DNA of 64,000 nt from contig NZ_CP183878.1 of NCBI RefSeq assembly GCF_048572895.1, positions 1,302,001 to 1,366,000 of the forward strand, given 5' to 3'. A program made the position numbers and the translations under genes. Each line of letters opens with the position of its first letter. The first letter of the stretch is position 1. The notes beneath the pieces are model-generated. The model was given only the letters and a program-made list of their open reading frames with translations. It ran no database searches and had not been told where the DNA came from. The DNA comes from Psychrobacillus sp048572895. Its GTDB lineage: Bacteria; Bacillota; Bacilli; Bacillales_A; Planococcaceae. Below, in pieces: positions 55,110 to 63,832 of this stretch.

Positions 55110-55958
55110 ATGTCAAACTTCACAATACCGACAGAATCAACATTTATAGAGGCGAATGGTACACGTTTTGCTTACAGAAAATTTGGGGCTGAAACAGGTA
55201 CACCTGTTGTTTTCTTAGTGCATTTTAGAGGGACAATGGAAAATTGGGACCCGAATATGGTTGCTCCAATCGCGAAAGAACGACCAGTCATTCTTTTTGA
55301 TAATAAAGGTGTGGGGGAAACAAATGGGCAAACACCAGAAACTATTAGTGAAATGGCTCAGGATGCCGCAACGTTCATTAAAGCACTGGATTTAAATAAA
55401 GTTGATCTTTTAGGATTTTCAATCGGTGGAATGGTTGCACAAGAATTAGCATTACAAGAAGGAGACCTTATTCGTCGAATTATAATTGCTGGTTCTTCTC
55501 CAGAAGCAGGGGTAAACCCAGAACCAGTGATTTTTGAAAGAATGAAACGTCATGGAGGAAATGTAGACAATGCCATAGACAATTTCATGTTCTTCTTCTA
55601 CAAATCAACTGAAACAAGTAAATCTGCTGGGATGGATTCTCTGCAACGAATTATGAGTCAGAAACAATTTGAAAGTTCAGATCAAGTTCAAGCTGCTCAA
55701 CTTAATGCTGTTGCAAAATGGGCACAACCGAAGCCTGATCAAGATTATGACTGGTTGAAAAATATCCCTCACCCAGCACTTGTGACGAATGGCATCGAAG
55801 ATGTGATGGTACCAACAAAAAATAGTTTTATCTTATCTGAGAAGTTACCAAATGCCCAATTGATTATTTATCCCGATTCTGGTCACGGACACTTATTCCA
55901 ATTCCCAGAGTTATTTGCTGAGAATGTGAATTCATTTTTAGATGCCACATCACTATAA
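55110..55958 (+). CDS. Alpha/beta hydrolase
   Basis: 282 residues: LVHFRGTMENWDP (oxyanion region), VDLLGFSIGGMVAQELAL (nucleophile Ser), a cap segment, and PDSGHGHLFQFPE with the catalytic His; the Asp is probably in GIEDVMVPT. First gene of the TetR-controlled block; the Old Yellow Enzyme gene follows 36 bases on. Likely an esterase or ring-opening hydrolase acting on an electrophilic compound. Confidence 0.88.
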   Translation: MSNFTIPTESTFIEANGTRFAYRKFGAETGTPVVFLVHFRGTMENWDPNMVAPIAKERPVILFDNKGVGETNGQTPETISEMAQDAATFIKALDLNKVDLLGFSIGGMVAQELALQEGDLIRRIIIAGSSPEAGVNPEPVIFERMKRHGGNVDNAIDNFMFFFYKSTETSKSAGMDSLQRIMSQKQFESSDQVQAAQLNAVAKWAQPKPDQDYDWLKNIPHPALVTNGIEDVMVPTKNSFILSEKLPNAQLIIYPDSGHGHLFQFPELFAENVNSFLDATSL

Positions 55959-55994
55959 GATTTATAATAAGCAAACAAAAAAAGGAGCTTGATA

Positions 55995-57056
55995 ATGAGT
56001 AAATTATTTGATGAAGTACGTATTGGGAATTTCAACTTAAAGAATAGAATAGGTATGGCACCTATGACCAGAAGTCGTGCCTTAGAAGACGGGACACCGA
56101 GTGACTTAGCAGTTGAATATTACGGTCAACGAGCATCAGTTGGTTTAATTATCAGTGAAGGTACTCAACCTTCTGACGACGGTCAAGGCTATACAAACAC
56201 ACCGGGTATATATACTAAAGCTCACATTGATGGTTGGAAGAAAATCACTTCAAAAGTTCATAGTGAAGGCGGTAAACTGTTTATTCAACTGATGCACGTT
56301 GGACGAGTCTCTCATCCTGACAACACACCACATCACCGTCAAGCTGTTGCACCATCAGCTATTGCACCGAATGTGGAAATCTTCACGGCAGAAGGAATGA
56401 AGGAAATTCCTACACCGAGAGAGTTAACAGAAGGAGAAATTAAAGAAGTCATTAATGAATTTCGTTTAGCAGCACGCTCAGCCATTGAAGCTGGAGCAGA
56501 TGGTGTTGAAATTCATGGTGCTAACGGTTACCTTATTCAACAGTTCTTAAGCGAAAATGCAAATCACCGTCAAGCTGCATATGGTGGTTCTATTGAAAAT
56601 CGTTCGAGATTTGCGATTGAGGTAGCTAAAGCAGTAGTTGAAGAAATAGGTGCAGAACGGACAGGTATTCGTTTTTCCCCACAAGGAACATTGAACGGGA
56701 TAGAAGAAGGGGAAACAAATATTAATATGTATCGTTATTTAATTGCGGAGTTAGATAAGCTTAATCTTGCCTATCTTCATGTCATGCACTTTGGAAATGA
56801 ACCATTAGTACAGGAAATTCGCGAATTATGGTCGCAAGCTCTTCTTATTAACCGACCAGGACGCCCTTTAGAGCATTTAGAAGTAGACGTAGATAGTGAA
56901 GTGGCTGATGTTGTTACCGTAGGAACTTGGTTAATCTCAAACCCTGATTTGGTGGAACGTTTAAAAGTTGGCGCACCATTGAACGAACCTGACCGAAATA
57001 CAATGTATGCTGGCGGTGCGGAAGGATATATCGATTATCCTTCCATGAAACAATAA
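55995..57056 (+). CDS. Old Yellow Enzyme family alkene reductase (NemA-like)
   Basis: 353 residues. FMN-binding barrel with IGMAPMTRSRALEDGTPSDL at the start, LFIQLMHVGRVSHPDN, and GADGVEIHGANGYLIQQFLS near residue 170. The family reduces alpha,beta-unsaturated carbonyls, quinones and nitro-compounds with NAD(P)H. AAAGGAG precedes ATG 55995. Cotranscribed with the hydrolase under the TetR operator. Confidence 0.93.
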   Translation: MSKLFDEVRIGNFNLKNRIGMAPMTRSRALEDGTPSDLAVEYYGQRASVGLIISEGTQPSDDGQGYTNTPGIYTKAHIDGWKKITSKVHSEGGKLFIQLMHVGRVSHPDNTPHHRQAVAPSAIAPNVEIFTAEGMKEIPTPRELTEGEIKEVINEFRLAARSAIEAGADGVEIHGANGYLIQQFLSENANHRQAAYGGSIENRSRFAIEVAKAVVEEIGAERTGIRFSPQGTLNGIEEGETNINMYRYLIAELDKLNLAYLHVMHFGNEPLVQEIRELWSQALLINRPGRPLEHLEVDVDSEVADVVTVGTWLISNPDLVERLKVGAPLNEPDRNTMYAGGAEGYIDYPSMKQ

Positions 57057-57227
57057 CTGGCATATAAACAGCAGGAACAATTAATGAAACTTTCCCATAT
57101 CTATTCAAGTCTTGGGGAGTTTCATAATGTTTGCGTTAAAAGAGAATGATGAAGTTTCAGGATATCTTGTTTTACAATAAAATCAGGAATTCACTAGTAA
57201 TTAATGTAGAGAGGCAGGCGTTTTGGC

Positions 57228-58220
57228 GTGAGAGCATTTGTAATAGAAGGATATAAAAAGGATCCTACTTTTATTGAACGACCAATGCCCAAAATAAGAG
57301 ATAATGAGGTTTTAGTGGAAGTACATGCAGCGAGTATAAACCCCCTTGATACAAAAATACGTAAGGGCGAATTAAAACTTTTGTTGCAATACGACATGCC
57401 TTTAACGTTAGGTAACGATTTTAGTGGAACCATTATCGAAGTTGGTAAAGGGGTAACCAAATTCAATGTGGATGATGAAGTTTACGGTCGTCCTCGTTCA
57501 GAAAAGATGGGTACATTTACAGAAAATCTAACTGTTCATGAAGCAGATATTGCTTTAAAACCAAAAAACCTTAGTTTTGAAGAAGCAGCTTCTATCCCTT
57601 TAGTTGGACTAACTTCATACCAAGCTCTTCATGATATATTGAGTGTGAAAAACGGTCAAAAAGTTCTCATTCATGCTGGCTCAGGCGGCGTAGGAACTTT
57701 TGCTATACAACTAGCAAAAGAAATGGGAGCGTATGTTGCAACGACTTCTAACGAAGGAATTGAATTAACCAAATCACTTGGAGCAGATAAAATCATTAAT
57801 TATAAATCTGTGAATTTCGAAGACGTCATAAAAGATTATGACGCAGTAATTGATAGTGTTGGAGGTGAAACATTAGAGAAGTCATTTTTGACAGTAAAAA
57901 AAGGGGGTAAAATTGTTTCTATCGCTGGAACTCCAAATGGTCGTTTTGCAAAAGAAATGGGACTTGGTCTAATTAAGAAAACAATTCTCTCATTAGTCAG
58001 TTCAAAAATAACTGGATTGGAAAAAAAGTATGATATAAAATACACCTTTCTTTTTATGAAACATAGTGGGCAACAGTTAGAAATTTTATCAGAACTTTTA
58101 GAAGCAGGAACAGTGAAACCAACAATTGACCGAGTGTTTCCTTTTGAAGAAGCTAAACATGCGTTAGCGTATACAGAGACAGGTAAAGCTAAAGGGAAAG
58201 TAATACTTAAATTAAGGTGA
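57228..58220 (+). CDS. Zinc-free medium-chain dehydrogenase (quinone-reductase-like)
   Basis: 330 residues of the MDR superfamily: GNDFSGTIIEVGKGVTKFNV, SIPLVGLTSYQALHD, the NAD(P) motif AGSGGVGTFAIQLAKEMG and a C-terminal GKAKGKVILKL. No structural zinc cysteines are seen, as in quinone oxidoreductases. The start is GTG 57228 after AGAGGCAGG. Probable detoxifying reductase, same theme as the neighbouring OYE. Confidence 0.9.
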   Translation: MRAFVIEGYKKDPTFIERPMPKIRDNEVLVEVHAASINPLDTKIRKGELKLLLQYDMPLTLGNDFSGTIIEVGKGVTKFNVDDEVYGRPRSEKMGTFTENLTVHEADIALKPKNLSFEEAASIPLVGLTSYQALHDILSVKNGQKVLIHAGSGGVGTFAIQLAKEMGAYVATTSNEGIELTKSLGADKIINYKSVNFEDVIKDYDAVIDSVGGETLEKSFLTVKKGGKIVSIAGTPNGRFAKEMGLGLIKKTILSLVSSKITGLEKKYDIKYTFLFMKHSGQQLEILSELLEAGTVKPTIDRVFPFEEAKHALAYTETGKAKGKVILKLR

Positions 58221-58280
58221 TACTGAGTATCTGAATAAGCACCACACCAAAAAAGATACCTTACTAATAGAAATGTTCTT

Positions 58281-58298
58281 CAACTAACCGGTGCTTGT
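58281..58298. repeat. Interspersed repeat, truncated copy
   Basis: CAACTAACCGGTGCTTG is the left end of the repeat family; it stops where the hydrolase remnant begins. Confidence 0.6.
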
Positions 58299-58464
58299 AA
58301 CAAATGGCGTGGAGGACATTATGGTTCCTACCGAAAATAGTTACATTCTTGCTCAACAACTACCTGACGCACAGCTTATCATTTACCCAGATGCTGGACA
58401 TGGACACCTGTTCCAATATCCCAAACTGTTTGCCGAACATGTAAAGCTCTTTCTTGACGTGTAA
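58294..58464 (+). pseudogene. C-terminal remnant of an alpha/beta hydrolase
   Basis: 57 codons reading LVTNGVEDIMVPTENSYILA then QQLPDAQLIIYPDAGHGHLF and a stop at 58462. It is a close paralogue of the last part of the hydrolase at 55110-55958. It starts exactly at the edge of a repeat copy and has no start codon, so the rest was probably lost in a repeat-associated deletion. Confidence 0.88.
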
Positions 58465-58578
58465 TCTCAGATTAGTTCAGTCAAAATTACAATCGAGCTG
58501 CACTCTAATGGATATCCCCAGCTGCATCGTTGAAAATACACTTAAAAGTTAATATTTATTATTTAGGAGGTGTGGTTA

Positions 58579-59034
58579 ATGAATCACTTAGAAAACTTAA
58601 AGAACATGATGGCGGGTGAAATACCTGGCCCCCCAGTTGCACAAGTACTTGGTTTCAAGGTTGTAGAAGTTAAAGAAGGTAGAGTTGTTATAGAAATGGA
58701 AGCTTCTGAAAGATTGCATAATCCGATGGGCACCCTACATGGTGGGATACTTTGTGATATAGCTGATGCTGCGATGGGATATACCTTTGCAAGTACGCTT
58801 GCTGATGACGAAGTTTTTACGACAGTGGAAATTAAATTAAATTTCCTTAAACCTATATTTAATTCGAAACTTCGAGCTGAAGGGGAAATTATTAAAAAAG
58901 GCACCACAGTGGGATTGCTGGAATGTCATATATATGATGAAAAAGAAAGTCTTGTTGCTCACTCAACTAGTACTTGTATGATTTTAAAAGGAAATTCTGA
59001 ACAAAAAAGAGAAAAGAAAGGATATGGTGAATAA
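58579..59034 (+). CDS. PaaI-type hotdog thioesterase
   Basis: 151 residues with NPMGTLHGGILCDIADAAMG, the hallmark of PaaI/YdiI thioesterases, where the conserved HGG and Asp/Glu act on acyl-CoA. TTAGGAGGTG precedes ATG 58579. Its stop lies one base before the next start, so it is coupled to the acrylyl-CoA-reductase-like gene. Confidence 0.9.
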   Translation: MNHLENLKNMMAGEIPGPPVAQVLGFKVVEVKEGRVVIEMEASERLHNPMGTLHGGILCDIADAAMGYTFASTLADDEVFTTVEIKLNFLKPIFNSKLRAEGEIIKKGTTVGLLECHIYDEKESLVAHSTSTCMILKGNSEQKREKKGYGE

Positions 59035-59035
59035 A

Positions 59036-60022
59036 ATGAATAGTTTTCAAGCAATGGTGTTAGATAAACTGAATGATGATACGAAATTAGAAATCAAACA
59101 ATTAAGTATAGACGATCTTCCAGAAGGGGAAGTAACTATACGAGTAGCATATTCCAGTGTGAACTTTAAAGACGGTGCAGTAGCCATCCTAAACAAGTTC
59201 GTAACCTCCTACCCTATAGTACCAGGAATCGATTTAGCTGGAACGGTTATTGATTCAAAAGATGAACGCTTTACAACAGGTGATGAAGTCATAGTGACTA
59301 GCTACGAATTAGGAACAGGACATTTTGGTGGATTTAGTGAAATCGCACGCGTACCAGCAGAGTGGGTTGTTCCTCTTCCAAAAGGTTTATCTTTAAAGGA
59401 ATCCATGATTCTTGGAACAGCTGGATTTACAGCAGCGTTAGCAGTGCAAAGACTTGAAGATAATGGATTAGAACCTAGTCATGGACCTGTATTGGTAGCA
59501 GGTGCTACTGGAGGAGTGGGCAGTATTGCTGTAAATATCTTAGCTAAAAAAGGCTATGATGTTGTAGCTAGTACGGGCAAATTAAATCAAGAACAATATT
59601 TGAAAGGATTAGGAGCAAAACAAATCATTCATCGTGATGAAATTGTAGATAACGACCAAGCGCCAATGCGTGAAGAAAAATGGTCTGGAGCTGTCGACCC
59701 AGTAGGCGGTAAAACGCTTCAATACATTCTAAGTTCATTGAAGTATGGCGGATCTGTAGCTACATGTGGTTTTACAGGTGGGATGGAGGTTTCCACAACC
59801 GTTTTTCCTCCTATCTCAAGAGGTGTTAATTGGCTTGGCATCGACTCGGTTCAATATCCAATGAAAAAGCGTTTAGAAATTTGGAATCGTTTAGCCGATG
59901 ATTTGAAACCAACGACGTTAAATGAGGAAATGGTCAATGAAGTCTCATTAAAAGAACTGCCAGAACTATTAGGTGCTATTTTGCAAGGAAAAGTACGTGG
60001 AAGAACGCTTGTTAAACTATAA
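59036..60022 (+). CDS. YhdH/AcuI-type NADPH quinone or acrylyl-CoA reductase
   Basis: About 328 residues of the MDR_yhdH branch: VAYSSVNFKDGAVAILNKFV, PGIDLAGTVIDS, TAGFTAALAVQRLEDNGLEP and AGATGGVGSIAVNILAKKGY are characteristic. The family reduces acrylyl-CoA or other electrophilic enoyl compounds with NADPH. ATG 59036 is chosen because GGTG lies 7 bases upstream; an ATG at 59024 is also in frame. Confidence 0.9.
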   Translation: MNSFQAMVLDKLNDDTKLEIKQLSIDDLPEGEVTIRVAYSSVNFKDGAVAILNKFVTSYPIVPGIDLAGTVIDSKDERFTTGDEVIVTSYELGTGHFGGFSEIARVPAEWVVPLPKGLSLKESMILGTAGFTAALAVQRLEDNGLEPSHGPVLVAGATGGVGSIAVNILAKKGYDVVASTGKLNQEQYLKGLGAKQIIHRDEIVDNDQAPMREEKWSGAVDPVGGKTLQYILSSLKYGGSVATCGFTGGMEVSTTVFPPISRGVNWLGIDSVQYPMKKRLEIWNRLADDLKPTTLNEEMVNEVSLKELPELLGAILQGKVRGRTLVKL

Positions 60023-60077
60023 AAGGATACAATTCACAAAAAAAACTTATGAACTGACCAAGTAATAAAAGATATAT

Positions 60078-60132
60078 ATATGGAGGCGTTGAAAAGGTAA
60101 TGGCTTTAACCTTTTTCAGCGCCTCCATATAA
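60078..60132. terminator. Long hairpin between AcuI-like and MFS genes
   Basis: A nearly perfect 22-bp inverted repeat (TATATGGAGGCGTTGAAAAG with its complement) around AATGGCTTTA. No strong T-run follows. It may be a terminator or a small mobile palindrome. Confidence 0.6.
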
Positions 60133-60225
60133 AATAATATTTAGTCTGCCAATGATAGAAGCGAGAAACATCCCAAAAGCGATTTTGTTTTTTTACAACT
60201 AATTTTAAAAAAAGGCTGGGATTAA

Positions 60226-61617
60226 ATGACTTCAATTTCGATTTCTTCTTCCAAAGATGATAGCAAGGTGCCCTTTCAAGAGAAAAAGATCATTTTAATT
60301 ATGAGTTTTACCATCTTGCTGGTGGTAATGAACACAACAATGTTTAATGTTGCATTGCCCTCTATAATTAAAGACTTTTCCTTAAATTCATCAACAGCGT
60401 CGTGGCTCGTTTCCGGTTATTCAATCATGTTTGCCATTGCATCATTGGCTTTTAGCAGATTGTCGGACTTTATCCCCATCTCTAGGCTTTTATTTTTGGC
60501 AATTAGCATTTTAGGAATTGCATCCATTATCGGCTTTTTTTCCAATCATTATGTACTCTTATTAGGAGTTCGAATTGTTCAGGCTGCCGGTGGTGGTGGA
60601 GTTATGGGATTGGGAATGATCATGGCTGGGCGCTATATACCTCTTTCAAGGCGTGGAAGAGCGATGGCAATTATTTCTTCTACTGCTTCTTTGGCATTTG
60701 GGTTAGGGCCTGTAATAGGGGGAGTCATTACTCAATACTTGGGATGGAATTATCTTTTCGTTGTCAGCGGCATTTCGGTCCTCTCCATTCCATTCTTCCA
60801 ACAGCTGTTGCCGAAAGAAGTTCTTCAAAAAGGACACTTCGATCTGTTTGGTGCAATTCTAACGGGACTTGGTGTTACAGGTCTATTACTTTTTCTATCC
60901 ACATTTTCATATGTTATTTTAATAGGGACAGTTGTTCTATTTGTGGTGTTATGGAGATATCTTAATAAGATGGAAGAGCCGTTTATTCCGCCAATACTCC
61001 TTAGAAATAAGCAGTATACAAAACTATTGTTTATAGCTTGTGCAGCTTTTTTTATAAATTTTGCAAATCTTTTTTTAATGCCTATTATGCTTACAACTGC
61101 ATTCAGACAAGGACCAATAGAGGTAGGAATGATCATTTTTCCAGGAGCTATTATTGCAGTGATTGCTGGACAATTTATAGGGAAATTAATTGACCGCTTT
61201 GGCAATATGCCATTAATTATTTCGGGGCAATTGTTTTTATTAGGCGCGACCATCCTATTCGCATTGTTATCTACCATCAGCCCTTATTTTGTACTTGCGG
61301 CATATATGTTCGCGAGTGTTGGTTTTACATCACTTTCAACGAGTATCTCTAACGAGGTAACGAGGATCCTGCCAATGACCCAAATCGGTTCTGGTATAGG
61401 AGTCGCCCAATTAATTCAATTTTTCGGTGGAGGGCTTGGAGTCACAATGTCTGGATTATTATTAGCACTTCAAGAAAGTTTATCTTCAGAAATTATTTAT
61501 AGAAATATTTATATTTGCTTTTCCTTTGTTATAATTATAGCTGTTTTAATATATGGTTTATATTATCGAAGAGCTAGGTTAAAGCAGCCAAAGTTAACTT
61601 CATCATTACTTGAATGA
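60226..61617 (+). CDS. MFS drug/proton antiporter (DHA2-like, 14-TM class)
   Basis: 463 residues with 12-14 membrane helices: MNTTMFNVALPSIIKDFSLN, the motif-A like SRLSDFIPISRLLFL, QAAGGGGVMGLGMIMAGRYI and LGPVIGGVITQYLGWNYLF (motif C). DHA2 exporters drive efflux of toxic organic compounds with protons. Weak AAGGCTGGG site. It closes the detoxification block and could export its products. Confidence 0.9.
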   Translation: MTSISISSSKDDSKVPFQEKKIILIMSFTILLVVMNTTMFNVALPSIIKDFSLNSSTASWLVSGYSIMFAIASLAFSRLSDFIPISRLLFLAISILGIASIIGFFSNHYVLLLGVRIVQAAGGGGVMGLGMIMAGRYIPLSRRGRAMAIISSTASLAFGLGPVIGGVITQYLGWNYLFVVSGISVLSIPFFQQLLPKEVLQKGHFDLFGAILTGLGVTGLLLFLSTFSYVILIGTVVLFVVLWRYLNKMEEPFIPPILLRNKQYTKLLFIACAAFFINFANLFLMPIMLTTAFRQGPIEVGMIIFPGAIIAVIAGQFIGKLIDRFGNMPLIISGQLFLLGATILFALLSTISPYFVLAAYMFASVGFTSLSTSISNEVTRILPMTQIGSGIGVAQLIQFFGGGLGVTMSGLLLALQESLSSEIIYRNIYICFSFVIIIAVLIYGLYYRRARLKQPKLTSSLLE

Positions 61618-61694
61618 AAATAATACAGTCATAAAGTAATTCAGCTAGAATTTTATTGAAAAGCCCACATGTTAACCAGGTGAGCTTTTGTGTA

Positions 61695-61775
61695 TGATTT
61701 ATTTAACAGGTGCTTTAGGTTAAAGAACGTGGTGCTTATTCAACTAACGGGTGCGTTAGTTAAATATTCGCTTAC
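61695..61775. repeat. Interspersed repeat, two partial copies in tandem
   Basis: AACAGGTGCTTTAGGTTAAA is followed after 20 bases by TTATTCAACTAACGGGTGCG and TTAGTTAAATA. Confidence 0.65.
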
Positions 61776-61822
61776 CGAAATAATCAATCTTTATTACAAA
61801 AAGCCCTATAAAGGAATAAAAA

Positions 61823-61872
61823 ATAGCCACTTTTTGAACAATCTTTGTTCAAAATAGGGGCTATGATTTTCT
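61823..61872. terminator. Hairpin terminator
   Basis: ATAGCCACTTTTTGAACAA pairs with TTGTTCAAAATAGGGGCTAT (few mismatches), followed by GATTTTC. Confidence 0.65.
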
Positions 61873-62029
61873 ATTAGAATCAGCATTTGTAGCTGTGTAT
61901 TAATCAATCTTTATTCCAAACCAACAAAAGCGCTAAGTAAATTGAATTTTGGCCACATTGATTCATTTGGTTATTAACTAACTTTTATTTTACTAAATAA
62001 CAGCATTACATCGAAGTTGTACAACCATT

Positions 62030-62233
62030 TTACAGTGCTGTTTTTTTGGATTGAAAATACCTTTGTGATTGTACACCTAAATTAAAAACCGCTGCCAATG
62101 CGACAAATATCCAAATATTTACCTGTACGTTATCTATTTGAATTGGTGTATTGAACAGCATAAAAATATAAATGGTAAACATCGATGATGTAAAGCATGA
62201 AAGAATGAATTGACCATTTAATGAATTGACCAT
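62030..62233 (-). CDS. Small two-helix membrane protein
   Basis: 67 residues with two membrane spans (FTSSMFTIYIFMLFN and VNIWIFVALAAVFNLG) and a short basic tail ending SQRYFQSKKTAL. AAAGGGGTG stands 5 bases before ATG 62233, which supports expression. Family not recognised; single gene between long spacers. Confidence 0.65.
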   Translation of the reverse strand: MVNSLNGQFILSCFTSSMFTIYIFMLFNTPIQIDNVQVNIWIFVALAAVFNLGVQSQRYFQSKKTAL

Positions 62234-62515
62234 AATAACACCCCTTTATGTTAACTATACTCACAGAAATGTTAACACATTAATAGTGGTATATAAATTC
62301 CAATATTCAAAAAATGGGGATTTTTTAAATAGAACAGTTAGTGTTTTCTATAGGAATGTCAAAATATTTGTTATAGTGTTTTGAGCTATTAGCGTTAAAA
62401 GTTGTATTACAATAATATCAAGTTATATTGTGTAGATATTCGTTAATTGTTAAATCCTTTTTACATACCCCACAAAGAATGGCTATGTGGGTGGGGTTCT
62501 GTATTAAACAGAGAC
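62234..62515. other. Spacer upstream of the small membrane protein
   Basis: Presumed promoter region plus AT-rich sequence; a CCCCAC/GTGGGG hairpin lies near 62468-62495. No gene seen. Confidence 0.35.
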
Positions 62516-62517
62516 GC

Positions 62518-62596
62518 TTTTCACTAACGGGTGCTTTACTTCAAGAAGTAGAAAACCTTTTTTCTTATTAAACTAACGGTGCAGTATTGAACAAGA
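62518..62596. repeat. Interspersed palindromic repeat, copy
   Basis: CACTAACGGGTGCTTTACTT, CCTTTTTTCTTATTAAACTA and ACGGTGCAGTATTGAACAAG, matching the copies at 52997 and 54165. Confidence 0.75.
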
Positions 62597-62962
62597 AAAA
62601 TTATAAAAGCTACTGTATAGAGTGTCAGTAATCAGTGATTGGGGTAGTGATGTGGGGAAGAAAATATGGTTATAAATTAGTTTAGTTCTGACAGTCGTCC
62701 TAATATAGTGGATAAATAAACCAAGCAATGACACAACCGTTTAATCCATTCCCCAACACTTCTATATATTTTGTAACCTACACAGTATTCTAATTTATGA
62801 GATTTTAAATGCACTAATGTGTTTTTTTTGTAAACATGTTGGTGGTACCCGATTTCTGCGTATGAACCTTTTTAAATATAGGATCATTTAGATAGAAGGT
62901 AGACCATTTGGGATTGGGAATTTAATAAAACCAGTGATAAAAAGTAATAGAAGAGATACATT
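62597..62962. other. Spacer before the deacetylase gene end
   Basis: About 365 AT-rich bases with no supported gene. No clear terminator for the deacetylase is visible apart from weak inverted sequence. Confidence 0.35.
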
Positions 62963-63832
62963 CTATTTCTTAAATGGAATATTCAACAATTCCGGAACCG
63001 TTACAAACTCGTAGCCTTGCTTTTGCAGTGCCGGGATAATTTGGTGAAGCGATTCGATTGTATTGGTTCGATCTCCACTTGATTCTGCCCCATCGTGCAT
63101 GAGAATAATCGCCCCGGGATGAATGTTGTCTAATACATTCGAAGCAATAACTTCCGGCGGGTCTTCCTTCCAATCCAACGAATCAACCGACCAGGCAATC
63201 ACGTAATAGTTCATTTTGCCAAGCTTTTCGACTAATTCATTGTATAAGAAGCCATATGGTGGTCTAAATAATTTTGTCCGGTAACCAATAATGTCGTTAA
63301 GAGCCTCTTCCGTTCTAGTTACTTCCCGCTCTAGGGTTTTGAGGTCGGATTCTTTGACAAGGTTAGGATGGGAGTACGTATGGTTCCCGATTACATGACC
63401 CCTGTTTTGAACTTGCTTTACAATTTTAGGATTAGCAACGGCTTTTGAACCTAACATGAAGAATGTTGCTGGTACATTGTACTGGTTTAATACATCTATT
63501 ACACCATTTGTAAAACGTGGGTCAGGACCATCATCAAAAGTTAAAGCAACTCGTTTTTGATCGGTAGGACCTTTTAAGAAAAATATATCTGGATACCGTT
63601 GTTGTAAAATTCGCAGGTCAACAGGCTGCTGACGTTCCCGCCCGGGATTTTCAGATCCTCTTTTAAGTTCAGGAAAATTTTCTTCCGGATTATCTCGTAT
63701 GTCCTCTTTCAACCATTGCCGCGATACATTTACCAAGGGTTCCTCATTCGCATAAACAAGTATGACATCTGTTATATGGAAACAAAATAAAAACCCGGCA
63801 ACCAACAACCACTTGAATATTCGTTCTTTCAT
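62963..63832 (-). CDS. Polysaccharide deacetylase (NodB domain), secreted
   Basis: 289 residues with a signal peptide or N-terminal anchor (WLLVAGFLFCFHITDVILVY). The NodB motifs are in order: VALTFDDGPDPRFTNG (base and metal Asp), GNHTYSHPNL (metal His), RPPYGFLY, VAWSVDSLDWK-like region and IILMHDG. The family removes N-acetyl groups from peptidoglycan or chitin-like chains; in spore formers several act in cortex or wall modification. AAAAGGAGATG precedes the start. Confidence 0.92.
   Translation of the reverse strand: MKERIFKWLLVAGFLFCFHITDVILVYANEEPLVNVSRQWLKEDIRDNPEENFPELKRGSENPGRERQQPVDLRILQQRYPDIFFLKGPTDQKRVALTFDDGPDPRFTNGVIDVLNQYNVPATFFMLGSKAVANPKIVKQVQNRGHVIGNHTYSHPNLVKESDLKTLEREVTRTEEALNDIIGYRTKLFRPPYGFLYNELVEKLGKMNYYVIAWSVDSLDWKEDPPEVIASNVLDNIHPGAIILMHDGAESSGDRTNTIESLHQIIPALQKQGYEFVTVPELLNIPFKK

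Noticed and set aside
57057..57227. A small gene between the Old Yellow Enzyme and the dehydrogenase
   Set aside because: A short open tail (LKENDEVSGYLVLQ) exists but has no start or ribosome site and no recognised family.
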